64,000 bases of DNA from Nocardioides phosphati (GCF_014646375.1 NZ_BMNI01000002.1:408774-472773), one strand, 5' to 3'. Positions 9,488 through 18,803 are shown, numbered from the stretch's first letter. Notes: generated by a model from the sequence alone, not told the origin. Program-made: numbers and translations.

Positions 9488-9991
9488 TCAGCGGCGGTGA
9501 CGCGCGTGGCGGTGGGCCTTGCGCGTGTCCTTGGCGGCGGCGCGGTCGGCCTTGCGGGTCTTGTGTGCCGCAGCGCGGTGCGCCTTGTGCGCTCCCGCGG
9601 CACGCGCGTGGGTGCTTGCCGCGGCCGCGGACGCGCCGGTCGCGGTGGCGGGCGCGATCATCGCCGGCGCAGCGACCCGGGCCGCGCTCGACGCACGCTG
9701 GGCGCGGTCCGCAGTCGCCGTGCCGCCGACGACGCGCACGGCCTGGTTCCTCGCCTCGGAGGCCACGGGGGCGATCGAGTTGGCGATCGACGCACTGAGG
9801 TCGCGAAGGCCGCCGCCGACCTGATCCGCCATCGCCATGGTCACCGTCGGGACGAAGAGCTGGACCGGAGGACCGGCCTGCGCGATGGCGTCAGCCACGC
9901 GCGGAGCATGCGCTCCCTGGGCGAGGACAACGACAGCAGCGGCGCAGAGCGCGGCATAGGCCGTCATCGGCCGGGCATGCGAGCCGTTCAT
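9488..9991 (-). CDS. Secreted Ala-rich protein with a basic, histone-H1-like tail
   Basis: A 167-aa protein of unknown function. The N-terminus looks like a cleavable signal peptide (hydrophobic AYAALCAAAVVVLAQ, then AHA as a possible cleavage site). A short neutral region with DQVGGGLRDLSASIANSI follows. The C-terminal third is very rich in Ala, His, Lys and Arg (KAHRAAAHKTRKADRAAAK style repeats). Such tails can bind nucleic acid or acidic wall polymers, but no family is recognised. It lies convergent with valS and downstream of clpX in the same direction, separated by the clpX terminator. The biased composition makes it easy to mistake for noise, but the signal peptide supports a real gene. 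Confidence 0.6.
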   Translation of the reverse strand: MNGSHARPMTAYAALCAAAVVVLAQGAHAPRVADAIAQAGPPVQLFVPTVTMAMADQVGGGLRDLSASIANSIAPVASEARNQAVRVVGGTATADRAQRASSAARVAAPAMIAPATATGASAAAASTHARAAGAHKAHRAAAHKTRKADRAAAKDTRKAHRHARHRR

Positions 9992-10082
9992 GGTGTCCCT
10001 CCTCCAAGGTCTTGCTGGGCCCAGTCTCCTCCCTCCGGGGGCTCGTCTGGCCGTCGGCCCCCCGAAATGACCCGAAAGGACT

Positions 10083-10114
10083 ACGCCCGCCTCCGGCGTT
10101 CCGGAGGCGGGCGT
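10083..10114 (-). terminator. clpX terminator stem-loop
   Basis: A 14-bp perfect stem (ACGCCCGCCTCCGG) with a CGTT loop lies 17 bp past the clpX stop. A short run with several T residues follows on the minus strand (CCTTTCGGG). Confidence 0.7.
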
Positions 10115-10130
10115 CGTCTAAAGCGTGCGG

Positions 10131-11408
<1,278 letters not shown>

Positions 11409-11454
11409 GGGGTTCCTCTTCTCTCAACACTCTTGCTTGTCGACGGTACCTCCG

Positions 11455-11477
11455 GTCGGGCCCTCTGCGGGCCCGAC
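11455..11477 (-). terminator. Small stem-loop between clpP2 and clpX
   Basis: A 9-bp perfect stem (GTCGGGCCC) with a 5-nt loop in the 87-bp gap. It may terminate or attenuate read-through from clpP1P2 into clpX. Confidence 0.4.
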
Positions 11478-11495
11478 ACGGAGATTCCGGCTTTC

Positions 11496-12101
11496 TCAGA
11501 CGAACGCCGCGGCCTTGCGCGACTCGAGCACCGCGTCGATCAGGCCGTACTCGACGGCCGCCTCGGCGGTGAGGATCTTGTCGCGCTCGATGTCGCGGCT
11601 GACCTGCTCGATGTCCTTGCCCGAGTGCTCGGAGATCATCTTCTCGAGGAGCTCACGCATGCGCAGGATCTCGTTGGCCTGGATCTCGATGTCGGAGGTC
11701 TGGCCGAACGTGCCCTCGGTGTAGGGCTGGTGGATCAGGATCCGGCTGTTGGGCAGCGCCAGGCGCTTGCCGGGCGCACCGGCCGCGAGCAGGATCGCCG
11801 CTGCGGAGGCCGCCTGACCCAGGCAGACCGTCTGCACGTCGGGCTTGATGAACTTCATCGTGTCGTAGATCGCCGTCAGCGCGGTGAAGGACCCACCGGG
11901 GCTGTTGATGTAGATCTGGATGTCACGGTCGGGGTCCATCGACTCGAGGCAGAGCAGCTGGGCCATGACCGCGTTGGCCACGTCGTCGCTGATCGGGGTG
12001 CCGAGGAAGATGATGCGGTCCTCGAAGAGCTTCGCGTAGGGGTCGATCCGGCGGATGCCGTAGGAGGTCCGCTCTTCCCACTGCGGGATGTAGTAGTTCA
12101 T
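11496..12101 (-). CDS. clpP2: Clp protease proteolytic subunit ClpP2
   Basis: Serine protease subunit forming a mixed ring with ClpP1 in actinobacteria. It has 201 aa from ATG MNYYIPQWEERTSYG, the usual ClpP2 N-terminus. The catalytic Ser99 lies in GQAASAAA and His124 in ILIHQPY. The Asp lies in the SRDIERDK segment (about 170). It follows clpP1 after 8 bp and is almost certainly co-transcribed. The much longer frame that runs on upstream is a shadow of clpP1. Confidence 0.96.
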   Translation of the reverse strand: MNYYIPQWEERTSYGIRRIDPYAKLFEDRIIFLGTPISDDVANAVMAQLLCLESMDPDRDIQIYINSPGGSFTALTAIYDTMKFIKPDVQTVCLGQAASAAAILLAAGAPGKRLALPNSRILIHQPYTEGTFGQTSDIEIQANEILRMRELLEKMISEHSGKDIEQVSRDIERDKILTAEAAVEYGLIDAVLESRKAAAFV

Positions 12102-12109
12102 GGCGGTCC

Positions 12110-12784
12110 TCAGTTCTCGGCGTGGGCCGGGCGGCCCTGGTCGACGGCTTCCTTGGCGGAGCGGATGACCTGGTCGACCAGGCCGTACTCCTTGGCCTCG
12201 TCGGCGGTGAACCAGCGGTCGCGGTCGGCGTCGTTGGTGACCTGCTCGACGGTCTGGCCGGTGTGCTCGGAGATGAGCTCGAGCAGCACCTTCTTGATGT
12301 GCAGCGACTGCTGCGCCTGGATCTTGATGTCGGAGGCGGAGCCACCCATGCCGGACGACGGCTGGTGCATCATGATCCGCGCGTGCGGCAGGGCGTAGCG
12401 CTTGCCCCGGGTGCCGGCGCAGAGCAGGAACTGGCCCATCGAGGCGGCCAGGCCCATGCCCACGGTCGCGACGTCGTTGGGGATGTAGTTCATGGTGTCG
12501 TAGATCGCCATGCCGGCATCGACCGAGCCGCCGGGGCTGTTGATGTGCAGGAAGATGTCGGCCTCGGGGTCCTCCGCCGAGAGCAGCAGCAGCTGGGCGC
12601 AGATCGCGTTGGCGTTCTGGTCGCGCACCTCGGAGCCGAGGAACACGATGCGCTCGCGCAGGAGGCGCTGGTAGACATCCGCATCGAGGCCGTACGACGG
12701 CACGGCGCCGTTCATCTGGGGGCTGGAGATCAGGTTCACGTCGCCGACAGTAGCCGCGGACACCGACATTTCCACGGGCAACAC
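12110..12784 (-). CDS. clpP1: Clp protease proteolytic subunit ClpP1
   Basis: Partner of ClpP2 in the ClpP1P2 tetradecamer. The open frame has 224 aa. The mature core probably starts near [10 protein letters not shown] (residue 24), and the true initiation codon could be the internal [10 protein letters not shown]. The catalytic Ser115 (GLAASMGQ) and His140 (IMMHQPS) are present, with the Asp in the NDADRDRW segment. In many actinobacteria tig lies directly upstream. Here a 4-kb block separates them. Confidence 0.95.
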   Translation of the reverse strand: MLPVEMSVSAATVGDVNLISSPQMNGAVPSYGLDADVYQRLLRERIVFLGSEVRDQNANAICAQLLLLSAEDPEADIFLHINSPGGSVDAGMAIYDTMNYIPNDVATVGMGLAASMGQFLLCAGTRGKRYALPHARIMMHQPSSGMGGSASDIKIQAQQSLHIKKVLLELISEHTGQTVEQVTNDADRDRWFTADEAKEYGLVDQVIRSAKEAVDQGRPAHAEN

Positions 12785-12835
12785 CGGGCTGTTCGCCGAC
12801 AGCAGATTTCGGCGTACGGGCCGTGGCCCCGCCGG

Positions 12836-13312
12836 TCAGCGACCTTCGACAGCTGCCTTGATCCGGGCGAGGGTCAGGCCCATGTCGCGCTCCAGCATGT
12901 CGGCGTGCGCCGACGCGCTGCCGAAGGCGATCGGCGAGTAGGCCCGCGTGATCCAGGTCAGGCGCGGCACCGGACGGCGGTGCACGACGCGCGTGCCCTC
13001 GCCGTGGGTCGTGAGGTCGTAGATCCAGGTCGCACCCGAGGTCGCGGTGTGCCACGCGACCTGACGCGGGGCGTCGAGGGCGGTGACGACGCTGCGGGTC
13101 GGCCAGATCGCCTTGCCGCGGCGGTTGAGCCCGAGGTACCACTGGCCGACCCGGAGGCCACCACGCTTGAGCGGGATCATCCTGACCAGCTCGGTGCTCC
13201 ACTCGGGCATGCGCCTGAGGTCGGTCAGCACGGCCCAGACCTGCTCGACGGGGGCGTCGATGACGGTCTCGGCGCGCAGCTCGCGGTCGGGGGCCTTGTC
13301 GAGGGTGCTCAT
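12836..13312 (-). CDS. SRPBCC (START/Bet v1-like) family protein
   Basis: A 158-aa protein with the helix-grip fold signature of polyketide-cyclase/START-like proteins. The N-terminal strand with AETVIDAPVEQVWAVLTDLR is followed by the W-rich central strands, and the C-terminal helix is DMLERDMGLTLARIKAAVEG. Members bind hydrophobic ligands in a cavity and function varies widely. The start codon overlaps the stop of the alpha/beta hydrolase gene (ATGA), so it probably acts with that enzyme, perhaps on a lipid. No catalytic residues can be assigned. Confidence 0.8.
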   Translation of the reverse strand: MSTLDKAPDRELRAETVIDAPVEQVWAVLTDLRRMPEWSTELVRMIPLKRGGLRVGQWYLGLNRRGKAIWPTRSVVTALDAPRQVAWHTATSGATWIYDLTTHGEGTRVVHRRPVPRLTWITRAYSPIAFGSASAHADMLERDMGLTLARIKAAVEGR

Positions 13313-14523
13313 CCGAGCCACTCCTTCAGCTTGCGGTGCACCTCGGGGTGGTTGAGCAGCCCGAAGTGGTCGGTGTTGGGCAGGTGCAGCGTGCTCGCCC
13401 CCGGGAAGAGGTCGACGCGGCCAGAGCGTCCCATGGCCGAGGGGTGCCGCACCAGCAGGTCGCCGAACGCCACGCTGAGCGGATGGAAGACGGTCGGGCC
13501 GAGGGTCGCCGAGACGAGGTGGTAGCTCGCGTGGGGCAGGCGCGCCACCTCGTCGCGTACGCCGTTGCGCAAGTCCGAGATGCCAACGGAGCGCGTCTCG
13601 AGGATCCGGCCGAACGACCGTGACTCCGGGAGCACGCCGAGCGCCTTCGCGCCGAAGTTGGCCAGTCGCTCCAGCGGGGCACCGAGGTGCGGCGTGCCGA
13701 GGAAGACCACGTCGGTGACGCGCTCGCGCCACGGCTCGGCGTGCCCGGTGTCGACGACACAGGCGCGCCGGATGATCAGGCCGCCCATCGAGTGCCCGAC
13801 CAGGGCGATGCGCTCCACCGGCACGGGCCACGCCTCGAGCAGCTGGTCGAGCAGGGCGGCGAGGGCCACGCCGTTCTCCGCGATCGAGAGGCCGCTGTTG
13901 ACCCGGAGCCGCAGCGGCGACCAGCCCTGCGCGGCCAGCGGCACGCCATACCAGGGGAGCTCGTCGGCCCGCTTGTCCCAGTGCTCGTCGTGCTCCATGA
14001 GGCCGTGGACGAAGAGGATGACCTGCCCCGTCGCCCGGGGGTACGCCGCAGCGAGCGCGTCCGGCGTCAGCGGCACGTCGCGGCCGTCGTGGCGCACGGC
14101 CATGCGGATCGCGCCGGAGTTGCCGTCCTGGATCAGCCGGTCCCCGATCAGGCCGTTGACGACGCTCGTCACGTGCCGCCCGAAGCGAAGGTCCTCGGTC
14201 CGACGGCCCCTCCCCCGGCGCTCCTGCTTCTCGAGCACCTTCGCCCCCGTGCGCAGACCCGCGCCGAGCGAGGCATAGATCGTCCCGGCGATCCGGTCGT
14301 GGACCACCTGCGACGGCTTGGCAGCGCCCGCGGTCAGCGGGTTGGCCAGCCCCCACACGCGGCTGGCGATCGCGAGATGCGTGTCGCGGACCGTGCCGAG
14401 AAGCAAGTCCTCGGCGTACGTCGCGGCGAGGGCACCGGTGCCGTGGAGGGTCGCTCCGCCGGTCGTGGCAGGCGCGACGACCGTGCCGGTGACGGGCGTG
14501 GGAGCAGGCTCGAGCGCGTTCAT
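13309..14523 (-). CDS. Alpha/beta hydrolase (lipase/esterase-like)
   Basis: A 404-aa protein from ATG MNALEPAP. The N-terminal ~165 residues are poorly conserved and precede a standard alpha/beta hydrolase core. That core has the oxyanion segment ILFVHGLMEHDEHW (about 180), the nucleophile elbow GHSMGG with Ser245 and a C-terminal histidine in NTDHFGLLNHPEVH. No signal peptide is seen, so it is probably cytoplasmic or membrane-associated. A 20-bp inverted repeat (14542-14561) lies just upstream of the ATG. A divergent paralogue that has lost the serine is encoded 1.3 kb upstream in the same direction. The substrate is unknown, and a lipid ester is the usual guess. Confidence 0.85.
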   Translation of the reverse strand: MNALEPAPTPVTGTVVAPATTGGATLHGTGALAATYAEDLLLGTVRDTHLAIASRVWGLANPLTAGAAKPSQVVHDRIAGTIYASLGAGLRTGAKVLEKQERRGRGRRTEDLRFGRHVTSVVNGLIGDRLIQDGNSGAIRMAVRHDGRDVPLTPDALAAAYPRATGQVILFVHGLMEHDEHWDKRADELPWYGVPLAAQGWSPLRLRVNSGLSIAENGVALAALLDQLLEAWPVPVERIALVGHSMGGLIIRRACVVDTGHAEPWRERVTDVVFLGTPHLGAPLERLANFGAKALGVLPESRSFGRILETRSVGISDLRNGVRDEVARLPHASYHLVSATLGPTVFHPLSVAFGDLLVRHPSAMGRSGRVDLFPGASTLHLPNTDHFGLLNHPEVHRKLKEWLG

Positions 14524-14541
14524 GGGACCAGTGTCCGTTTT

Positions 14542-14561
14542 CAGTGAACGCTTGTCCACTG
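14542..14561. promoter_or_regulatory. Candidate operator (20-bp inverted repeat) upstream of the hydrolase
   Basis: CAGTG-n-AC-n4-GT-n-CACTG with eight conserved positions per arm, 18 bp upstream of the hydrolase ATG. The form fits a TetR-type dimer site, but no regulator gene is adjacent, so the binding protein is unknown. Confidence 0.4.
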
Positions 14562-14577
14562 GAACTGCGTCACACGG

Positions 14578-15207
14578 TCAGCGCAGCGGCTTCCTGCCGG
14601 GGCCGTCGCCCGGCTCCTCGAGCGTCCAGGCCTCGAGGGCCTGCCTGAGCCGCCGCTTCATCTCCTCGAGCTCGGTGCTGGCGCCCCGGCCGACACCTCC
14701 GGTCCCGTCGACCACGTGAGCCTCACTCCAGCCGTCACGCGGCGGGAAGGCCTCCATCTCGTCGTGCGCCTCGCGCGCTGCGAGGAGGACGTCGACCGGC
14801 GGCTCAGCGGACTCGAGGATCCCGGTCAGGGTCGTCACGCCGTACCGCAGGCGCTCCACGTCGTACCGGAGCATGAAGGCACGCAGCTCGGCGACCGTTG
14901 CCTTCACCTCCGCCAGTGCCGGCTCGGCGGACGGCAGTGCGCGACGCCGCCGGGCCCTCGCCATGAGTTGCGTGGTCCGGGCGTGCTGCAGCACCCGGTC
15001 GCGGGCGCACTCGAGCGCGGCCTGCTCCGAGTCCACGACCCAGCCCTCGCCCCAGCGTCCGGCACGCTCGTCGGTCCACCAGACGCGCCATCCCGCGCCC
15101 TCGGGGCCGAGCACCAGGGCGTTCTCGCGGATCCCTTCCTCGTCGAGGAAGACGACCGGCTCGTCGCCGTACTCCCGCGCGATCTGGCGAAGGTCGTCGC
15201 GGTCCAT
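14578..15207 (-). CDS. Unknown protein, 209 aa
   Basis: Starts at ATG MDRDDLRQIAREYGD after a good purine-rich leader. The first ~65 residues look like a small alpha/beta domain with many aromatic residues (WRVWWTDERAGRWGEGWVV). A helical, Arg-rich middle and a helical C-terminus (ELEEMKRRLRQALEAW) follow. No family is recognised. The N-terminal composition is reminiscent of immunity-type proteins of polymorphic toxins, but that is an impression only. It sits between the unknown gene at 15227-15775 (19-bp gap) and the active hydrolase, all on one strand. The frame is open far upstream, but that part is a shadow of the previous gene. Confidence 0.7.
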   Translation of the reverse strand: MDRDDLRQIAREYGDEPVVFLDEEGIRENALVLGPEGAGWRVWWTDERAGRWGEGWVVDSEQAALECARDRVLQHARTTQLMARARRRRALPSAEPALAEVKATVAELRAFMLRYDVERLRYGVTTLTGILESAEPPVDVLLAAREAHDEMEAFPPRDGWSEAHVVDGTGGVGRGASTELEEMKRRLRQALEAWTLEEPGDGPGRKPLR

Positions 15208-15226
15208 GGGGCCTCCGGGTCGGTGG

Positions 15227-15775
15227 TCAGCGGAAGAGGTTGTGGAAGATGCGGGAGCCGAGCGCGCGGACCGCCTCGTCATCGAGGTCCGGACGCCGTG
15301 CGGCGAGTGCAGCCTTGAAGCGGTCGCCCCCGCCGTCCTGCTTGAGCTCCTCGATGGTGAAGGCGTGCTGCTCGGAGTCCGCGATCGCCTGGTGCACGGC
15401 CGCGACGAGCTCATCGGCAGAGCGGTCCTCCGGGGCCAGCGCGCGAACGGCGGCCTCGTCCTCCTGCGGATCGAGGGACCGGCGCCAGTGAAGGTAGGCC
15501 CGGATCGCCTCGCACAGGCGCGCCTTCGACTCGGGCTCGTGCCGCACCCGGACCGCCGCGAAGAGTGCCGGGTCGCGACGCAGCGCCATGAAGTCGGCCT
15601 CCGAGATGGCGCTCGAGACGTACGCCGACATCAGCTGCCCGGCGTCCCACTCGAGGACGAAGCCGTCAGCGGTGCGCTCGGCAGACCACCCCGGTCCCTC
15701 GACCCTGTCCTCGTGGTTGCGCGACGCACGCGACGCAGGCGCGAACTCCTCACCCATGGTGAAGTACTCCCCCAT
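15227..15775 (-). CDS. Unknown protein, 182 aa
   Basis: Begins MGEYFTMGEEF; the second Met is a possible alternative start. The protein is soluble, acidic and mainly helical, with a central Arg/Glu-rich region and no transmembrane segment, signal or catalytic motif. It begins 17 bp after the stop of the degenerate hydrolase gene and is followed by another unknown gene, so the four genes form one apparent transcription unit. No homologue family is recognised. Function unknown. Confidence 0.7.
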   Translation of the reverse strand: MGEYFTMGEEFAPASRASRNHEDRVEGPGWSAERTADGFVLEWDAGQLMSAYVSSAISEADFMALRRDPALFAAVRVRHEPESKARLCEAIRAYLHWRRSLDPQEDEAAVRALAPEDRSADELVAAVHQAIADSEQHAFTIEELKQDGGGDRFKAALAARRPDLDDEAVRALGSRIFHNLFR

Positions 15776-15792
15776 CGCGTCGCCCGACTCCG

Positions 15793-16860
15793 TCAGCGCA
15801 GCCAGTCCATCAGGCCGCGGTGGACCTCGGGGTGGTTGGCCAGCGACTGGGCCCCGATCGTGACCTCGTGCCGCTCGGCCGTCGGGAAGAGATCACGGGC
15901 GCGGCGGACCTGGCGCATCGCGCGCTGGCGCCACCAGAGCATGCCGCCGAGGACGGCGCCAGCCGGGTTGGGCATGCCCATCGCGCGGTCGGTGACGAGC
16001 AGGTAGCGCACGCCGCGGTGCGGCGGCACGTCGACGATCTCCTCGTCGGCGGCGAGGATGCCGGCCAGGCGCTCCTCGAGCCGCTTGCCGGCCTCGCGCG
16101 CGAAGCGCTGCGGTGCGGCCTGCAGGTGCGGGGTGCCGAGCGCGACGAGCTCGGTGACCAGGTCGGCCCAGGGCCGCTCCCCCGGCGCGCGCACGCCGAG
16201 CGCGCCTCGGGCGACCAGGCCGCCGGTGCCGTGGGCGACGATCGCGATGCGGCGTACGGCGGTGGGCCAGGCCTCGACGAGCTCCTGCAGCACGCCGCTG
16301 AGCTCGACGGCGGCGTTGCCGATGCCGACGGTGTCGTCGACGCGGAGCTGGACCGGGGTCCAGCCGAGCAGGCCGGCCAGGCGCGAGGCGTAGGTGCCGC
16401 CGATCTCCTCGACCGAACGCCGCCACGAGCGCTCGTCCTCCCCCGGCTGCGGCACGAAGACGACCAGGTGGTCGCCGGCCTCGATCGGGTCGACCTCGGC
16501 GCCGTACGCCACGGCGAGCTCGTCGCGCTCGAGCTCGAGGTCCTCGTCGAGGAAGCGGACGGCGACGGGCGGGCGGACCAGCTTGTCGCGCTCGAGCACC
16601 TGCTGGCGGCCGAGCGGGCCGGCGGCGAGGGCGAGCGGACGACGACCCAGGGCGACCAGGCGGAGGCCGAGCCCTGCGGCGCCACGGATCAGGCCGATGC
16701 CGAACTGCACGCGGCCGGCGAGGCCCTCGGTGAGCTGCTGCGCGGTCTGCTGGGCGGCGCGGATCGGATCGGGAGCGTCGGGGTGGCCCCGGTGCTGGCC
16801 CGGCGGCAGCGTCACGGCGTACTCGTCGTCACCGAGGGGGACGAGGGGCGACGCGTTCAC
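15793..16860 (-). CDS. Alpha/beta hydrolase paralogue lacking the nucleophile serine
   Basis: A 355-aa protein from a GTG start (VNASPLVPLGDDEYAV), chosen because GGGAG lies about 12 nt upstream. The same fold and C-terminus as the hydrolase at 13309-14523 are visible: both end with NHPEVHR followed by a short helix ending in WL. The nucleophile elbow reads AHGTGG in place of GHSMGG, so the catalytic Ser is replaced by Gly211 and the preceding Gly by Ala. The frame is intact and codon use is normal. It therefore looks like a maintained pseudoenzyme and not a decaying gene. First gene of the block between tig and clpP1. Confidence 0.8.
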   Translation of the reverse strand: MNASPLVPLGDDEYAVTLPPGQHRGHPDAPDPIRAAQQTAQQLTEGLAGRVQFGIGLIRGAAGLGLRLVALGRRPLALAAGPLGRQQVLERDKLVRPPVAVRFLDEDLELERDELAVAYGAEVDPIEAGDHLVVFVPQPGEDERSWRRSVEEIGGTYASRLAGLLGWTPVQLRVDDTVGIGNAAVELSGVLQELVEAWPTAVRRIAIVAHGTGGLVARGALGVRAPGERPWADLVTELVALGTPHLQAAPQRFAREAGKRLEERLAGILAADEEIVDVPPHRGVRYLLVTDRAMGMPNPAGAVLGGMLWWRQRAMRQVRRARDLFPTAERHEVTIGAQSLANHPEVHRGLMDWLR

Positions 16861-16951
16861 CCGGCAAGTCTCCCACCGCCGGGGCCTCCCCCGCACCGCT
16901 TGCGGGCCGTGTCACGCGGGGACTGCGTCGGGGATCACGCCGCGAACAGCC

Positions 16952-17025
16952 GCTGTAACGCGGTGTTCTCGTGGCTTCTGCGCCCTCGCAGAGGCGCAGG
17001 AGCCACGGGGACACCGCGTTACAGC
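16952..17025. repeat. Long hairpin with 33-bp arms and 8-nt loop
   Basis: Arms run 16952-16984 and 16993-17025 (outer ends GCTGTAACGCGGTGT and its complement). Thirty of 33 positions pair. The three differences are all U opposite G in a plus-strand RNA, so they would be wobble pairs there. On the minus strand, the direction of the flanking genes, they would be A/C mismatches. It lies in the gap between tig and the degenerate hydrolase. It may be a miniature repeat element or a plus-strand structured RNA. Confidence 0.7.
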
Positions 17026-17050
17026 AGGCCGGGCGGGGCCCAAATGCGCC

Positions 17051-17083
17051 GCGCGCCGCTCCCGACAGGCGGGAACGGCGCGC
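17051..17083 (-). terminator. tig terminator stem-loop
   Basis: A 14-bp stem (GCGCGCCG...CCCG) with a 5-nt loop, 14 bp beyond the tig stop. Its only non-Watson-Crick position is G-U on the minus strand, fitting a minus-strand transcript. Confidence 0.65.
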
Positions 17084-17097
17084 GAGCGATGCGGGGA

Positions 17098-18486
17098 TCA
17101 GGCGTCCGCCTGCTCCTCCTCGGCAGTCTCGGCGGCCGGCTCCTCGGCGGGCTCGCCGATGGTGCCGTCGGGGCGGAGGTTCTTCAGCTCCACGACGTTG
17201 CCGGAGGCGTCCTTGACGGTGGCACCCTCGACGATCGAGGCGAGCGCCTTGCCGCGGAGGATCTCCTGGACGTACTCCTGGATGTGGTGCGGGTGCTCCT
17301 GCAGGTGCTCGAAGGCCTTCTGCGGGTCCTGGCCCTGCTGCTGCGCGCGCATCAGGACGTGGTTGGTGAGCTCCTGCTGCTCGACGCCGAACTCCTCGGC
17401 CTTGACGACCTCGTCGAGGATGAACTGGGCGGCGATCGCGTCACGCACGCGGCGCTCGAGCTCGGCCTCGAACTCCTCCTGGGTCTGGCCCTCCTCCTCG
17501 AGGTACTTCTCCATGGAGAGGCCGGCGAACATGAGCTGCTGCTCGACCTGCTGGCGGCGGGCGTTGAGCTCGTCGGTGACGATCGACTCGGGGAGCGCGA
17601 TCTCGACCTGCTCGAGGAGCTTCTCGAGGACGGCGTCACGCGCGGCGGCGGCCTGCTCGAGGCGCCTGCCGTTGCCCAGGCGGGTGCGGACGTCCTCACG
17701 CAGCTCGTCGGCGGTGTCGAACTCCGACGCCAGCTGGGCGAACTCGTCGTCGAACGCCGGGAGCTCCTGCTCCTGCACGCCGGTGACCTTGACGGTGACG
17801 TGGACCGGCTCGCCGACCAGCTCGCCGCCGACCAGCTCGGACTCGAAGGTCTTCTCGTCGCCCGCGGCCATGCCGACCAGGGCCTCGTCGAGACCGTCGA
17901 GCATGCCGCCACGGCCGACCTTGTAGGACATGCCGGAGACCTCGGCGCCCTCGACGACCTCGTCGTCCTTCTTGGCGACCAGGTCGATCGTCACGAAGTC
18001 ACCGTCGGCGGCAGCGCGCTCGACGTCCTTCAGGGTGCCGAAGCGCTCGCGCAGGGCGCCGATCTGCTCCTCGACGTCCTCGTCGGAGAGGGTGATGTCC
18101 TCGACCTCGGCCTCGAGGCCGTCGTATGCCGGGAGCTTGATCTCGGGCTTGACGTCGACCTCGGCGGTGAACTCGAGAGCGGCGTTGTCCTCGAACTTGG
18201 TCACCTCGATCTCGGGCTGGCCGAGCGGCTCGAGGTTGTTCTCCTGGAGGGCCTCGCCATAGGCGCGCGGAAGCACCTCGTTGACGGCCTCGTCCAGGGC
18301 GAAGCCGCGGTAGCCCTGGCGGTCCAGGACGGCCGCGGGGACCTTGCCCTTGCGGAAACCGGGGATGTTGACCTGCGCGGCAACCTTCTTGTACGCCGCG
18401 TCGAGGCTCGGCTTGAGCTCCTCGAAGGGGACCTCGACGGTCAGCTTGACCCGGGTCGGGTTCAGGGTCTCGACGGCGCTCTTCAC
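17098..18486 (-). CDS. tig: Trigger factor (ribosome-bound chaperone)
   Basis: Binds the ribosome exit tunnel and shields nascent chains. It has 462 aa from GTG (VKSAVETLNPTRVKLTVEVP), with a strong GAGGAGAA ribosome site upstream. The ribosome-binding signature appears as IPGFRKGKVP (about residue 40). The FKBP-type PPIase domain lies in the middle (about 150-245), and the long helical C-terminal chaperone arm ends in an acidic EEPAEEPAAE-type tail. In-frame extension upstream runs into the tRNA-Pro gene and is not coding. tRNA-Pro and tRNA-Gly lie immediately upstream. Confidence 0.96.
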   Translation of the reverse strand: MKSAVETLNPTRVKLTVEVPFEELKPSLDAAYKKVAAQVNIPGFRKGKVPAAVLDRQGYRGFALDEAVNEVLPRAYGEALQENNLEPLGQPEIEVTKFEDNAALEFTAEVDVKPEIKLPAYDGLEAEVEDITLSDEDVEEQIGALRERFGTLKDVERAAADGDFVTIDLVAKKDDEVVEGAEVSGMSYKVGRGGMLDGLDEALVGMAAGDEKTFESELVGGELVGEPVHVTVKVTGVQEQELPAFDDEFAQLASEFDTADELREDVRTRLGNGRRLEQAAAARDAVLEKLLEQVEIALPESIVTDELNARRQQVEQQLMFAGLSMEKYLEEEGQTQEEFEAELERRVRDAIAAQFILDEVVKAEEFGVEQQELTNHVLMRAQQQGQDPQKAFEHLQEHPHHIQEYVQEILRGKALASIVEGATVKDASGNVVELKNLRPDGTIGEPAEEPAAETAEEEQADA

Positions 18487-18556
18487 CGTGTTTCTCCTCG
18501 GTGTTGGGGATTGATGCAGGGAGTCTGTGTGTCGTGCATTTGGTGCTGTGGGGCTG

Positions 18557-18629
18557 TCGGGGCGACAGGACTCGAACCTGCGATCTCCTGCTCCCAAAGC
18601 AGGCGCGCTAGCCACTACGCTACGCCCCG
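18557..18629 (-). tRNA. tRNA-Pro (anticodon UGG)
   Basis: A 73-nt cloverleaf on the minus strand. The acceptor stem is CGGGGCG/CGCCCCG, the anticodon loop is TTTGGGA with UGG at positions 34-36, and the T-arm is GCAGG-TTCGAGT-CCTGT. CCA is not encoded. It lies 70 bp upstream of tig. Confidence 0.93.
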
Positions 18630-18655
18630 CCAAGTGGCCCTTCACGGGCCCTTGG

Positions 18656-18726
18656 AGCGGATGACGGGAATCGAACCCGCGTGGCCAGTTTGGAAGACTG
18701 GGGCTCTACCATTGAGCTACATCCGC
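18656..18726 (-). tRNA. tRNA-Gly (anticodon UCC)
   Basis: A 71-nt cloverleaf on the minus strand. The acceptor stem is GCGGATG/CATCCGC, the anticodon loop is CTTCCAA (UCC) and the T-loop is TTCGATT. It lies 26 bp upstream of tRNA-Pro and is likely co-transcribed with it. Confidence 0.93.
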
Positions 18727-18803
18727 GCGTTTCCGGGACCTGCATGAGGGCCCGGATGTGCGGGTGTCATCGTGCCACACCGCCCACAACGGTCCGAATC
18801 AGG

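Noticed and set aside
15820..18747. A 975-codon plus-strand open frame opposite tig and the degenerate hydrolase
   Set aside because: Composition is the typical antisense Leu/Val/Asp/Arg-rich pattern, and the frame even runs through two tRNA genes.
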